NCBI RefSeq assembly: GCF_007992495.1
Contig: NZ_BKAJ01000099.1
Location: forward strand, 1-54,984
DNA length: 54,984 nucleotides
From: Reyranella soli
GTDB taxonomy: Bacteria > Pseudomonadota > Alphaproteobacteria > Reyranellales > Reyranellaceae
Reading direction: 5' to 3'
A program made the position numbers and the translations under genes. Shown here in pieces: positions 8,381-18,269 of this stretch (position 1 is the first letter of the stretch; the number at the start of each line of letters is the position of its first letter). Below the pieces are notes generated by a model. It saw only the letters and a program-made list of their open reading frames with translations. It ran no database searches and had not been told where the DNA came from.

Positions 8381-9115
8381 CTACTGGCTGGCCTGAGTTT
8401 CCGAACGCAACCTCAGTAGCGTTTCCTGGGTCGCCTCCGGCGTGGCGAGGCTGCGCGCCTGGGCGTAGCGGCGCAGCGCCGCCTGGGTCTGCGGCCCCAC
8501 GACGCCGTCGATCGGACCGGCCGTGAAACCGGCCGCACCCAACTTGCCCTGCAGTTCCTTGACCTCGTCCTTCGTCAATGGCCGCGACGGAGCAGCGGCG
8601 ACGGCTGCCGGCGCCGCCGCCGGCGCAGCTTGTGTCGTCACGGCCGGCGCAGGCCCGGGTGCCGGCGTCGGCTTGGCTTCGGCCACTTCCGGTCGCGCCG
8701 GCGGCGGCAGTTCGACCGGAGCAGCCACCTGAGGCGTCTCCGGCTTGACCTCGACGACCGGCTTTGCCGTGACGTTCTGCGAGGGCTCGAAGTAGAGGAA
8801 CCAGACGACGGCGTAGCCGGCGACGGCCAAGGGCACGATCGACAGCGCGCGCCGCAACGCGGACGTGCCCAGCAGCGAGCTCAGCCACGAGGCGCGCGGG
8901 GTATCCCATTCATCGACATCGTCGCGCACGGGTATGTCGTCGCGAAGGGACGGCGCGAAATCGGGTGCCAGCCGTTGGCGATGCTCGAACATGCGCGAGA
9001 CGGCATCGGCGAACTCGTTGCGCTCGGCCGGACGCGGCCCGCCTGGCGCGGGACCCGCCATGTGCGGCGTCGCCGGACGACGGAACGGCGGCGGTGGCGG
9101 AGACTGGGGCGGCAT
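8381..9115 (-). CDS. Membrane-anchored peptidoglycan-binding domain protein
   Basis: A 244-residue bitopic protein. The N-terminal cytoplasmic region is proline-rich (MPPQSPPPPPF) and followed by charged sequence. A single membrane helix (LSIVPLAVAGYAVVWFLYF) spans about residues 91-109. Next comes an Ala/Pro-rich periplasmic linker of about 65 residues, and the C-terminus (about 177-235) is a PG_binding_1 repeat recognisable from VKELQGKLGAAGFTAGPIDG and GPQTQAALRRYAQ. The family binds cell-wall peptidoglycan non-covalently. A structural or sensing role at the envelope is inferred. No catalytic domain is attached. Confidence 0.75.
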   Translation of the reverse strand: MPPQSPPPPPFRRPATPHMAGPAPGGPRPAERNEFADAVSRMFEHRQRLAPDFAPSLRDDIPVRDDVDEWDTPRASWLSSLLGTSALRRALSIVPLAVAGYAVVWFLYFEPSQNVTAKPVVEVKPETPQVAAPVELPPPARPEVAEAKPTPAPGPAPAVTTQAAPAAAPAAVAAAPSRPLTKDEVKELQGKLGAAGFTAGPIDGVVGPQTQAALRRYAQARSLATPEATQETLLRLRSETQASQ

Positions 9116-9297
9116 TCCGACGATCCGATGCTGGCGCGTTGTCGGGGTGGAGCCCTCTCTAACGCCTTGCCATTCGGGACGGTGTGACCAGCCTGCGACC
9201 AGGGAACCTTCGAAAATACAGGGCCAAATAGGGCGAAGGTTGCATGCAACGTGGGCGAACGCCGGCTTGTTGAATCGTCAAACGGCGGAGGTTTGCC

Positions 9298-9624
9298 ATG
9301 AAACGTGCAGTCCTTTTCGTATTCGCTTTCGCCACCGCCCTGCCGCTGGCGCTTTGCGTGCCTGTCCTGAAGGCCCAGGGTCCGATCCAGGGGCCAGCGC
9401 AGGCGATCGATGCGTCGAAGATGCCGGAGTCGGGTCCGGCGATGGTCGGCGGCACGGGTTCCACGATCGGTCCGAACTCCAAGAATCAGGCCGTCATGCC
9501 GATGCCGGGTCTGCGACAGGACGAGGAGCTGAGCGAGCTGCCGCGCGACGCCACGCTGCCGCTGCCTGAGGTGCGGCCGATGCCGAGCCCGCGGCGGGCA
9601 ACGAGTACACCGAGCTCCCGTTAG
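9298..9624 (+). CDS. Small secreted hypothetical protein
   Basis: A 108-residue protein with a signal peptide (MKRAVLFVFAFATALPLALCVPVLKAQ) followed by a low-complexity mature part rich in Pro, Gly, Ser and Met (GGTGSTIGPNSKNQAVMPMP). The ATG follows GGCGGAGG, a good Shine-Dalgarno. It shares direction with the PRC-barrel gene 37 bp downstream, so the two may be co-transcribed and end at the terminator at 10142-10175. The family is not recognised and the mature region looks disordered. Confidence 0.6.
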   Translation: MKRAVLFVFAFATALPLALCVPVLKAQGPIQGPAQAIDASKMPESGPAMVGGTGSTIGPNSKNQAVMPMPGLRQDEELSELPRDATLPLPEVRPMPSPRRATSTPSSR

Positions 9625-9661
9625 CCCGGTATCGAGTCATCATTAAGTAGGAGTAATACCC

Positions 9662-10120
9662 ATGCTCAAGCACATCGTGCTCGCGGCGTTGCTGACGTGC
9701 GGCGCAGCCGCCGCCTATGCGCAGCCGCAACAGGCGACGAGTCCACCCGCGTCGGCGACGGCCCCGGCTGACAGGACGATGGGCCCGGCGGCCACCGCCG
9801 ACACCCGCAAGCTGATCGGCCGCAACATCAAGAACGCCGACGGCGAGTCGATCGGCGAGATCAAGTCGATCTATCTCACCAAGGACGGCAAGGTCGACAG
9901 CGTGATGGTGAGCGTCGGCGGTTTCCTGGGTGTCGGCGACCGCGAGGTGCGCATTGCCTGGTCCGACCTGAAGATCGCCGACAACGGCGAGAAGGTCACG
10001 GTCAACATGACCAAGGACCAGCTCAAGGCCAAGCCCGAGTACAGATACAGGAACGAAACCTGGCGTGGCCAGGTCTTCACCGATACCGGCCCGTGGATGG
10101 CGCGACCGGCGAGTCAATGA
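9662..10120 (+). CDS. Exported PRC-barrel domain protein
   Basis: A 152-residue protein with a signal peptide (MLKHIVLAALLTCGAAAAYAQ), a Pro/Ala/Thr-rich spacer, and a PRC-barrel beta-domain at about residues 48-120. The domain shows LIGRNIKNADGESIGEIKSI, a VMVSVGGFLGVGDREVRI segment and a final strand with VTVNMTKDQL. PRC-barrels bind RNA or proteins in the cytoplasm (RimM, photosynthetic reaction centre H subunit), but exported single-domain versions like this are common in alphaproteobacteria and of unknown role. The start is supported by GTAGGAG upstream. A strong terminator follows 21 bp after the stop. Confidence 0.8.
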   Translation: MLKHIVLAALLTCGAAAAYAQPQQATSPPASATAPADRTMGPAATADTRKLIGRNIKNADGESIGEIKSIYLTKDGKVDSVMVSVGGFLGVGDREVRIAWSDLKIADNGEKVTVNMTKDQLKAKPEYRYRNETWRGQVFTDTGPWMARPASQ

Positions 10121-10141
10121 CCGGCCGAGCGTGACAGGAGA

Positions 10142-10175
10142 ACGGGCACCCCAGCGGGGTGCCCGTCTTCTTTTT
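10142..10175 (+). terminator. Rho-independent terminator
   Basis: A perfect 11-bp stem, ACGGGCACCCC paired with GGGGTGCCCGT around an AGC loop (10142-10166), is followed by CTTCTTTTT. It lies just after the PRC-barrel gene and touches the stop of the convergent gene at 10175. The T-tract is only on the + side. Confidence 0.85.
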
Positions 10176-11062
10176 CAGCCCGTGATGAACGGCTTGGCCT
10201 TGGTGTCGTAGTCGCTGTAACCGAGGATGGTGCGCAGTTCCGGCGGCGGCAGCGCGCTCTTGGCCTCCGATTCGCCCGCCTTGAGAGCGGCCAGGCCGGC
10301 CTTCATGCCAGCAGTCGCGGGCGACAGCAGTCCAGTCGGGAAGGTGCCGATCTTGAAGCCGAGCGCTTCGGCCTGCTTTTGCGAAGGCGTCGCGCGCGGC
10401 GCGCCGGGCGACAGCACCACGAATGACGGGCGGCCCTTGGCGGCGGCGATGGCGCGGCCGATCTCGGCGTCGTCGGCCGGCGAGTCCAGGAACAGGATGT
10501 CGGCGCCTTCTTCGACATACATCTCGATGCGCGCCACGGCCTCGTCGATGCCTTGCGTGGGACGGCAGTCGGTGCGTGCCAGAACCAGAATGCCGGAGTC
10601 CCTGGCTGCCTCGACGGCGGCGCGGATCTTCATGCGCGCCTCGGCTCGCGGCAGGCAGGGCTTGCCGGCGGCGGTGAGCGCGCGCGGCGTGATCTTGTCC
10701 TCGATCAGCACGGCGGCGGCGCCGGCGCGGCCGTAGGCGCTGACCGTGCGCTGGACGTTCATGGCATTGCCGTAGCCGTGGTCGCCGTCGGCCAGCACCA
10801 GCAGGTCGGGTGCCGCGCCATGAACCATCTGGAAGGAATCGAACATCTCACCGAACGACAGCAGGTCGAGATCGGGACCGCCGAGCCGGCTCGCCGCCAC
10901 GCAGGAACCCGAGAGAAAGGCCGTCTTGAAACCGGCCTCGGCGGTGAGCTTGGCGGAAAGCCCGTCATAGACCGCCGGCATGACGACCAGGCCGGGCTCG
11001 GTCAGCAGGGCGCGCAGGCGCTGCGGCGCGGTCAGGGTGGGTTTGGCGGTCGGCGCGTTCAT
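10175..11062 (-). CDS. Isocitrate lyase/PEP mutase family protein
   Basis: A 295-residue (beta/alpha)8 enzyme of the isocitrate lyase/phosphoenolpyruvate mutase superfamily, whose members make or break C-C or P-C bonds of 2-oxoacid-type substrates with Mg2+. Landmarks are VMPAVYDGLSAKLTAEAGF, LLVLADGDHGYGNAMNV (metal-binding acidic residues), AVLIEDKITP and LVLARTDCR. The catalytic KKCGH loop of true isocitrate lyases is absent, so an oxaloacetate decarboxylase-like or carboxyphosphonoenolpyruvate-type role is more likely, but the substrate is open. The start is set at ATG 11062, preceded by GGAGGAG; the longer open frame to 11179 lacks a ribosome-binding site. It is divergent from the lipoprotein gene at 11301. 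Confidence 0.8.
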   Translation of the reverse strand: MNAPTAKPTLTAPQRLRALLTEPGLVVMPAVYDGLSAKLTAEAGFKTAFLSGSCVAASRLGGPDLDLLSFGEMFDSFQMVHGAAPDLLVLADGDHGYGNAMNVQRTVSAYGRAGAAAVLIEDKITPRALTAAGKPCLPRAEARMKIRAAVEAARDSGILVLARTDCRPTQGIDEAVARIEMYVEEGADILFLDSPADDAEIGRAIAAAKGRPSFVVLSPGAPRATPSQKQAEALGFKIGTFPTGLLSPATAGMKAGLAALKAGESEAKSALPPPELRTILGYSDYDTKAKPFITG

Positions 11063-11163
11063 GACATCTCCTCCGAAGCAGTTCTCGGCGGACGATAACA
11101 GACCACCGGCCTGCCGTCGCAACAGCGATGCCGCGCGGATCATTGTTTCGCAGGAGGACAATG

Positions 11164-11289
11164 ATGCCCGACCGCCCACCGCGCCATCCGCGATTCAGTG
11201 CGATTGCAAGGAGAGCGGCACCGAAAGTTGCGGCGCGACGGTCGACGGCCCGGACCGATGGGTTTAGGCTTACCGGACTCTGCGTTTGA
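11164..11289 (+). CDS. Possible small basic ORF upstream of the lipoprotein gene
   Basis: A 41-codon frame starts at ATG 11164 six bases after a perfect AGGAGG and stops at 11287-11289, 11 bp before the start of the next gene. The product would be Arg-rich and lacks recognisable features. The good ribosome-binding site and close coupling to the next gene are the only support. It may be a leader peptide, or chance in a GC-rich region. Confidence 0.25.
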   Translation: MPDRPPRHPRFSAIARRAAPKVAARRSTARTDGFRLTGLCV

Positions 11290-11300
11290 AAGGGGAGTTC

Positions 11301-11777
11301 ATGCGCAGCCCGGTTCGGTCCATCATTTGCGCGATGGCGTTCGCCTGCGTTGGCGCCTGCGTGTCCGACGCTGGCCAGCATATTGCCCACAATCCGGTCT
11401 CGCTCGTGCCGCCCTACAGCGAGTTGCCGCCGGCGCCGGCAGGCATGTCGATCGAGGCCGGCACCAAGGTGACGCTCGATGCCCGCCAGCAGGAAGCCGT
11501 GGTGGCGGGCGTCAGCAAATGGATGAAGACCCCGGCCTCGACCCGGTTCGGCATCATGAACGGCGCGCGCAACAGCCGCGGCACGATCACGGTGTGCGGC
11601 GAGGTCGATGGCCGCAACGGCAACGGCGCCTATGTCGGCATGAAGCCCTATGTCGGCGTGATGATGGGCACGCCGGCCGCACCTGAGTTCGTCGTGGTCG
11701 GCATCGCCGCCTCCGAGCGCGAGCGCGCCGAGGTGGTGTCGCTCTGCCGTGAAAGCGGCGTCAGCGCGTCGTCATAG
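11301..11777 (+). CDS. Putative lipoprotein
   Basis: A 158-residue protein whose N-terminus has a basic start, a hydrophobic core and a lipobox-like VGAC (RSIICAMAFACVGAC), so it is likely lipidated at that Cys and held at the membrane. The mature domain contains LDARQQEAVVAGVSKWMKTP, a conserved-looking ITVCGEVDGRNGNGAYVG segment and MKPYVGVMMG. The pattern of a cysteine and a tyrosine in this region is seen in small uncharacterised proteobacterial envelope proteins, but I cannot name the family. ATG 11301 is preceded by AGGGGAG and preferred over the TTG at 11286. Confidence 0.65.
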   Translation: MRSPVRSIICAMAFACVGACVSDAGQHIAHNPVSLVPPYSELPPAPAGMSIEAGTKVTLDARQQEAVVAGVSKWMKTPASTRFGIMNGARNSRGTITVCGEVDGRNGNGAYVGMKPYVGVMMGTPAAPEFVVVGIAASERERAEVVSLCRESGVSASS

Positions 11778-11855
11778 GAGTCGCCTCAGGCCCCGAACCG
11801 GCCCTATGATGCCTCCAACAACAGGCCACTAAGGCCGATGACATAGGGAGGCGCC

Positions 11856-12812
11856 GTGTACAGTTACATCGCGCGCAGGTTTGCGTTCGGCGCGCTTACC
11901 GTGGTCGGCGTATCGATCATGGTCTTCGTGGTGATGCGTATCCTGCCCGGGGATCCACTGGTCGCGATCTTCGGACCGGAGGGTATGACGAAGCTCACCG
12001 AGGAGCAGCGCGCCAGCTACATGCGCGAGCTGGGGCTGAGCGATCCGTTGTGGGTGCAGTATCTGCGCTGGGTGAAGGACATCATCCAGGGCAATTTCGG
12101 CCAATCGTTCTTCCGCTCCGAGAGCGTCGCCGACATGATCCTTCGCCGTGGGCCGCTGACGGCCGAGATCGCCCTGATCTCCGTCGTGCTCTCCTGGCTG
12201 GTCGGGATTCCCGTCGCCATCATCAGCGCGCTCAAGCCCAACACAGTGGCCGACAGCGTGGCGCGCTTCGTCAGCATCCTGTTCATCGCCGTGCCCGGCT
12301 TCTGGGTCGGCATGCTGATCGTGCTCGCGCTGCTGTTCTGGTTCGGCTATCGCGCGCCGATGGCCGGTGTCGGCTTTTTCACCGACCCGATAGGCAACCT
12401 GCAGCTCGTCATCGGGCCCGCCATCGTGCTGGGGCTGGGCCAGGCCGCCTATATCGCCCGCATGGGTCGCTCGAGCCTGCTGGAAGTGATCCGCGAGGAC
12501 TACGTGCGCACCGCGCGAGCCAAAGGGTTGAACAACCGCTGGGTGATCGCGCTGCACGCGCTGCCCAACGCGCTGCTGCCGGTGATCACCCTGTCCGGCG
12601 TCCTGCTCGGCCTGGTGCTGGCAGGCTCGATCCCGGTCGAACGTGCCTTCGGCACGCCCGGCCTCGGCTATTCGATGTTCCAAGCGGTGAGCGAGCGCGA
12701 CGTCTTCGTCATGCAGAACCTGGTGTTCATTTATTCGGTGGTGTTCGTGATGCTGAATATCGTCGTCGATGTGGCGATCGCGCTCCTCGATCCTAGGATT
12801 CGCCTGCGATGA
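11856..12812 (+). CDS. Peptide-type ABC transporter permease, DppB-like
   Basis: A 318-residue inner-membrane permease of the BPD_transp_1 family. It begins with the characteristic MYSYIARRFAFGALTVVGVSIMVFVVMRILPGDP and has six predicted helices. The EAA loop that contacts the ATPase lies around DYVRTARAKGLNNRWVIALHALPNALLPV. The start is GTG 11856, preceded by AGGGAGG. Its stop overlaps the ATG of the next permease (ATGA), implying translational coupling. Together with the downstream permease, the minus-strand ATPases at 13835-15915 and the binding protein at 16041, it makes a complete dipeptide/oligopeptide-type importer. The substrate is unknown. Confidence 0.9.
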   Translation: MYSYIARRFAFGALTVVGVSIMVFVVMRILPGDPLVAIFGPEGMTKLTEEQRASYMRELGLSDPLWVQYLRWVKDIIQGNFGQSFFRSESVADMILRRGPLTAEIALISVVLSWLVGIPVAIISALKPNTVADSVARFVSILFIAVPGFWVGMLIVLALLFWFGYRAPMAGVGFFTDPIGNLQLVIGPAIVLGLGQAAYIARMGRSSLLEVIREDYVRTARAKGLNNRWVIALHALPNALLPVITLSGVLLGLVLAGSIPVERAFGTPGLGYSMFQAVSERDVFVMQNLVFIYSVVFVMLNIVVDVAIALLDPRIRLR

Positions 12813-13708
12813 CCACGACTGTCACCGGCGCCGCCGTACCCGCCCCGCCCTCGCGCCTGCGCACGATCGCACGCAGCATCCGCACCCTGGTCCGCCGCGC
12901 GCCGCTTTCGGCCTTCTGGGGCGTCATCGCCGCCCTGATCGTCACCATGGCGATCGCCGCGCCGGTCATCGCGCCCTATCCGCCGCTGAAGTCGGACTTC
13001 CGCGCCATGCAGAAGCCGCCGAGCGAGGCGCACTGGTTCGGCACCGACCAGATCGGCCGCGATACGCTGAGCCGTGTCATGTACGGCGCGCAGAGCTCGC
13101 TCACCGTGGCGCTGGGCGCGGTGGTGTTCGGCACGACGGTCGGCGCCCTGTGGGGCCTGGCCTGCGGCTATTTCGGTGGACGCTTCGACATGGCGAGTCA
13201 GCGTGTCATCGAGTTCCTGCAATCCTTTCCCGACCTGATCCTGGCGATGGCCATCGCCATGGCGCTGGGCGGCGGCATGCTGACGGTGATCGTGGCCATT
13301 GCCATCACCCGAATACCCTTCGGCGGACGCGTCATCCGCTCGGTCGTGCTGTCGCTCAAGGAGATGCAGTATGTCGAGGCGGCTCGCGGCATCGGCGCCT
13401 CGCACGCGCGCATGATGTTCCGCCACATCCTGCCGCAGTGCGTGGCGCCCTACCTGATCCTCGCGACGACCCATCTCGGCGTCGCCATCATCATCGAGGC
13501 CTCGCTCGGCTTCCTTGGTGTCGGCATCCCGCCGCCCACGCCGACCTGGGGCAACATGCTGGCCGATTCGCTGAACTCCGGCCTGGTGCCGCCCTGGTGG
13601 CTGGTGGTGTTCCCGGGCGTGGCGATCACCATCACGGTGCTGGCGTTCAACCTGTTGGGCGACGGGATTCGCGACCTGCTGGATCCGAGGTTGAGAGGGT
13701 CAGTTTAA
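12809..13708 (+). CDS. Peptide-type ABC transporter permease, DppC-like
   Basis: A 299-residue permease of the BPD_transp_1 type with the N-terminal OppC-like segment. The conserved HWFGTDQIGRDTLSRVMYGA lies in the first third, and the EAA loop VEAARGIGASHARMMFRHILPQ lies in the second half. The C-terminus LLGDGIRDLLDPRLRG is standard for DppC proteins. It starts at ATG 12809 overlapping the stop of the DppB gene. A large inverted repeat fills the 126-bp gap to the convergent ATPase gene and probably terminates both. Confidence 0.9.
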   Translation: MTTTVTGAAVPAPPSRLRTIARSIRTLVRRAPLSAFWGVIAALIVTMAIAAPVIAPYPPLKSDFRAMQKPPSEAHWFGTDQIGRDTLSRVMYGAQSSLTVALGAVVFGTTVGALWGLACGYFGGRFDMASQRVIEFLQSFPDLILAMAIAMALGGGMLTVIVAIAITRIPFGGRVIRSVVLSLKEMQYVEAARGIGASHARMMFRHILPQCVAPYLILATTHLGVAIIIEASLGFLGVGIPPPTPTWGNMLADSLNSGLVPPWWLVVFPGVAITITVLAFNLLGDGIRDLLDPRLRGSV

Positions 13709-13711
13709 CTC

Positions 13712-13834
13712 CCGTCATCCCGACCGGAGCCGAGCGCAGCGAGGCGAAGTGGAGGGACCTCTTTTCGTCGCCTGTCGACAAAAATAGGTCCCTCGGCTGC
13801 GCCGCCCTTCGGGCGGCTTCGCTCGGGATGACGG
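13712..13834. repeat. GTCATCCC-type inverted repeat at a convergent gene junction
   Basis: The 12-bp outer arms CCGTCATCCCGA (13712-13723) and TCGGGATGACGG (13823-13834) are perfect inverse copies. A second nested pair, GAGGGACCT (13752-13760) and AGGTCCCTC (13786-13794), lies inside. The right arm also holds a GCCGCCC-TTC-GGGCGGC hairpin. The element ends exactly at the stop of the leftward ATPase gene and begins 3 bp after the stop of the rightward permease. It resembles the repeats at 45188-45257 and 47892-47990. A bidirectional terminator role is inferred. Confidence 0.7.
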
Positions 13835-14832
13835 CTAGGCCGCAGCGCCCAACGGGACCTTCACCCCGCCGTCGTGCAGGTGGCACGACGCGAAGTGGCC
13901 CGGTATCACCTCGCGCAAGGCCGGCACGTCGGTCTTGCAGCGCGGCATGGCGTAGGGGCAGCGGGCGTGGAAGTGGCAGCCCGGCGGCGGGTTGATCGGG
14001 CTCGGCACGTCGCCGGTCAGGATCACGCGTTTGCGGCCGCGCGCGCTCGACTTGGGGATCGGCACGGCCGAGAGCAGCGCCTCGGTGTAGGGATGCAGCG
14101 GCATCTCGAACAGCGAGCGCTTGTCGGTCATCTCGACGATGCGGCCGAGATACATCACCGCCACGCGGTGGCTGATGTGCTCGACAACGGCGAGGTCGTG
14201 GGCGACGAACAGGTAGGAGAGCTGGAACTCGTCCTGCAGCTCCATCAGCAGGTTGATGATCTGCGCCTGGATCGAGACGTCGAGCGCCGACACCGGCTCG
14301 TCGCCGACGATCAGCTCGGGATTGAGCGCCAGCGCGCGGGCGATGCCGATCCTCTGGCGCTGGCCGCCGGAGAATTCGTGCGGATAGGAGTTCGCCGCCT
14401 CCGGCCTGAGCCCGGCGCGCTCGAACAGGCCGGCAACGCGCTCGCGGCGCTCGGCCGGCGTACCGATATTGTGCACGATCAGCGGCTCGCCCACGATCTC
14501 GCCCGCCGTCATGCGCGGGTTCAGCGAGGCGTAGGGATCCTGGTAGATCATCTGCATGCGCCGCCGGTACGGCAGCATGGCCTGGGCACCGAGCCCGGTG
14601 ATGTCCTCGCCGCCGACCTTGATGGTGCCGTCGGTCGGCTCGAGCAGCTTCAGGAGCGTGCGGCCGACCGTCGACTTGCCGCAGCCACTCTCGCCCACAA
14701 GTCCCAGCGTCTCGCCACGACCGATCGAGAACGACACGCCGTCGACGGCATAGACCTGACCCGACACCTTCGAGAACACGCCCTTGTGGATCGGGAAGTG
14801 CTTCTTCAGGCCTTCGACTTCGAGCAGCGCGG

Positions 14833-14836
<4 letters not shown>
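13835..14836 (-). CDS. Peptide-type ABC transporter ATPase, DppF-like
   Basis: A 333-residue cytoplasmic ATPase. The Walker A motif GESGCGKST lies near residue 45, the Q-loop is MIYQDPYASLNPR, the ABC signature is EFSGGQRQR, Walker B is ELIVGDEPVSALD, and the H-loop is LFVAHDL. The C-terminal oligo_HPY domain with the Cys-containing CHFHARCPYAMPRC motif identifies the Opp/Dpp group. The ATG at 14836 overlaps the stop of the upstream ATPase gene (ATGA), so the longer frame to 14893 is rejected. It is transcribed away from the binding-protein gene and convergent with its likely partner permeases. Confidence 0.9.
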
Positions 14837-15915
<1,079 letters not shown>

Positions 15916-16040
15916 GCGAGACTCCCTGAATTTTATCGTGTTAGCCTTGGTCCATACGGGGAATGGACAAAGCCATCTGAGCACATCGTGCTCAGTCTGC
16001 AAAAGGCCAAATGGCCGTAAGGCTTATGGGAGGAAACAAA
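15916..16040. promoter_or_regulatory. Divergent control region with a palindrome
   Basis: The gap between the ATPase operon (-) and the binding protein gene (+) contains a perfect palindrome TGAGCAC-ATC-GTGCTCA at 15978-15994 and a GGCC-AAAT-GGCC repeat just downstream. The first could be an operator or an RNA hairpin. No promoter hexamers stand out. A good Shine-Dalgarno, GGGAGGAAA, precedes the + gene. Confidence 0.4.
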
Positions 16041-17729
16041 ATGAGTGAGTCGAAGTCCAAGCGTAGGGGCGTAAACCGTCGTGAGTTCGTCATGGGCGGC
16101 ACAGCGGCTGCCGTCGCGCTCTATGGCACGCCGTGGCCTGCCCTGGCGCAGGGTGTGCCGCTCGAGTACGACGGCTCGAAGTTCCAGTTGGCGGCGCCGG
16201 AACCCAACCCGAAGTCGGGTGGCGTGCTGAAGTACGGCATCACCATGCGTCCGCCGCACTTCGACTTCCACCAGTCGGGCACCATCAACAGCCTGGGCAG
16301 CCAGGGCTGCATGTTCGACAACCTGGTGCGGCGCGATCCGCGCGATTCGGGCAAGACCATCATCCCCGACCTGGCGCACAGCTGGGAGATCTCCAAGGAC
16401 GGCAAGACCTATACGTTCCACCTGCGCAAAGGCGTGCAGTTCCATGACGGCGCCGAGCTCACCTCCGAGGACGTCAAGGCGACGTTCGACCGGATCGCCA
16501 AGCCGCCGCAGGGCATCAGCATCCCGCGCAGCACGCTGTTCGCCGCGGTCGAGGAGATCACCGCTCCCGACAAGAACGTCGTGGTGTTCAAGCTCTCGGC
16601 ACCGCGGCCGCCCGACTTCATCATGGGCGCGATCGCCAGCGGCTGGAACGGCATCGTCCGCAAGAAGACGCTGGAGGACAACCAGTACAACCTGCGTCGC
16701 GTCGTCGACATTCCCGGTACCGGCCCGTTCAAGAGCAAGCGCCGCGTCGAGAACGAAGTCTGGGTGATGGAGAAGAACCCGAACTACTGGAACAAGGGCC
16801 TGCCCTATCTCGACGGTATCGAATTCTATCACGCCCTGCCGTTCTCGCCCGAGCTCGGCTCCGCCATACTGTCGGGCCGCGTCGACTATGCGCGAATCCT
16901 CGATCCGGTGACCGCCCGCAAAGCGCAGGCGACCCAGGGCATGACCAGCCTCAACTTCTACCAGAGCGTCATCCAGGCCACCTGGATGAACAACAAGAAG
17001 AAGCCGATGGACGATCCGCGGGTGCGCCGCGCCTTCCACCTCGCGCTCGACAAGCCCGTGCTGGTCGACGTGGTGAAGGACATCGCGCCGATGATGGTCG
17101 GCGGCTTCATCTATCCGTTCTCGAGTGTCGCCACGCCCATCGCCGAGCTCAACAAGCGGCTGGGCTACCAGGCCGATCAGAGCGCCTCGGTCAAGGAGGC
17201 CCAGGCCCTGATGAAGGCGGCGGGCTACGAGAAGGGCATCCAGGGCCTCGACTTCCTGGTGCGCGAAGTCGCCTCGTTCAAGGTGTGGGCCCAGGCCATC
17301 CAGGCCATGCTGCAGCAGAACCTCAACGTGCAGTCCAACATCCGCACCGCCGTCGAATCCGTGTGGTTCGACGACGTGAACACCGGCAAGTTCGACCTGG
17401 CGATCGGCGCCATCGTGTCGACCCTGCTCGACCCCAGTGACTACTTCAACGCCTGGTACAAGAAGGGCGGACCGCAGAACTACTCGCAGTGGGACAATCC
17501 CAAGTTCGCCGCGCTGCTGCCGCAGATCGACACCGAGGTCGATCCCAAGAAGCGGCTCGAGTACATCCGCCAGGCCGAGATGATCATGGAGGAGGATCCG
17601 CCGCTGCTCCCGGTGTCCTGGGAGAAGATCAACGACGCCTGGTTCAACTACGTGAAGGGCCACAATCCGAAGGAGTATTTCGGCATCTACGACGTGGTGC
17701 GCTTCGACACGTTCTGGCTGGACAAGTAG
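16041..17729 (+). CDS. Peptide-type ABC transporter substrate-binding protein (SBP_bac_5)
   Basis: A 562-residue periplasmic binding protein of the extracellular solute-binding family 5. The N-terminus has a twin-arginine motif (NRREFVMGG) before a hydrophobic stretch ending at PALAQ, suggesting Tat export. Family features are SGGVLKYGI at the start of the mature domain, IIPDLAHSWEISKDGKTYTFHLRKGVQFHDG, and DPRVRRAFHLALDK in the second lobe. ATG 16041 has GGGAGGAAA upstream, favoured over the in-frame ATG at 16011. It probably serves the permeases at 11856-13708 and the ATPases at 13835-15915. The ligand, peptide or otherwise, is unknown. Confidence 0.9.
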   Translation: MSESKSKRRGVNRREFVMGGTAAAVALYGTPWPALAQGVPLEYDGSKFQLAAPEPNPKSGGVLKYGITMRPPHFDFHQSGTINSLGSQGCMFDNLVRRDPRDSGKTIIPDLAHSWEISKDGKTYTFHLRKGVQFHDGAELTSEDVKATFDRIAKPPQGISIPRSTLFAAVEEITAPDKNVVVFKLSAPRPPDFIMGAIASGWNGIVRKKTLEDNQYNLRRVVDIPGTGPFKSKRRVENEVWVMEKNPNYWNKGLPYLDGIEFYHALPFSPELGSAILSGRVDYARILDPVTARKAQATQGMTSLNFYQSVIQATWMNNKKKPMDDPRVRRAFHLALDKPVLVDVVKDIAPMMVGGFIYPFSSVATPIAELNKRLGYQADQSASVKEAQALMKAAGYEKGIQGLDFLVREVASFKVWAQAIQAMLQQNLNVQSNIRTAVESVWFDDVNTGKFDLAIGAIVSTLLDPSDYFNAWYKKGGPQNYSQWDNPKFAALLPQIDTEVDPKKRLEYIRQAEMIMEEDPPLLPVSWEKINDAWFNYVKGHNPKEYFGIYDVVRFDTFWLDK

Positions 17730-17753
17730 CCGGCCGAGCGCCATCACCGGGGG

Positions 17754-18269
17754 ATGCTGACCTTCTACTTCGCCCCCGGTTCGAGCTCGATGGCGGTTCA
17801 CATTGCCTTGCACGAAACGGGCGCGCCTTTCGAGGCGCGCCCGATGTCTTTTGCGACCAAGGACATGCAGAAGCCGGAATTCCTGGCGATCAATCCCAAC
17901 GGCAAGGTGCCGACGCTGCTGGTCGACGGCCGTGTCCTGACCGAGGTCGCGGGCTGCCTGTTCTACCTGGCGCGGGCCTATCCCAAGGCCGACCTGCTGC
18001 CGGCCGACGATCCGGAGGCCGAAGCGCAGGTCGTCTCGTGGATGTCCTTCATCGCCTCGGCCATCCATCCGGCGCGCACGGCCGGCATGGAACGAGCACG
18101 CGAGATCTGGCAGATCGCCGACAAGCGGTTGGGCGCGAATGAATGGGCGGTCGGCGGCAGCTATTCGATCGCCGACATACACTTGTTCCGCCTCTACTGG
18201 CGCATCCGCGACGCGCTCGAGCCCAAGGCGGGCGGTTTCGCCAACGTCGAGGCGCACTACAGCGCGTGA
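17754..18269 (+). CDS. Glutathione S-transferase, likely frameshifted at its C-terminus
   Basis: A GST with an N-terminal thioredoxin-fold domain (MLTFYFAPGSSSMAVHIAL, then NPNGKVPTLLVDG with the cis-Pro, and a VLTEVAGCLFYLA glutathione-binding segment) and a helical C-terminal domain (YSIADIHLFRLYWRI). The GSH-activating Ser lies within APGSSSMAV. The frame stops at 171 residues after VEAHYSA. The adjacent frame continues as QRVMARPAVKKTIEIEEK and stops at 18337, which is the normal end of such GSTs. One missing base just after 18260 would account for it. The truncated protein may still fold. The ATG lies 25 bp after the binding-protein gene. Confidence 0.8.
   Translation: MLTFYFAPGSSSMAVHIALHETGAPFEARPMSFATKDMQKPEFLAINPNGKVPTLLVDGRVLTEVAGCLFYLARAYPKADLLPADDPEAEAQVVSWMSFIASAIHPARTAGMERAREIWQIADKRLGANEWAVGGSYSIADIHLFRLYWRIRDALEPKAGGFANVEAHYSA

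Noticed and set aside
15978..15994. TGAGCAC-ATC-GTGCTCA as a confirmed operator
   Set aside because: It is a single occurrence with no adjacent regulator; listed only as a palindrome in the divergent control region.
15933..18257. Very long open frame (774 codons) on the minus strand
   Set aside because: It lies opposite the substrate-binding protein and GST genes, has low-complexity Arg/His/Gly/Asp composition and matches no family; it is a GC-rich shadow.
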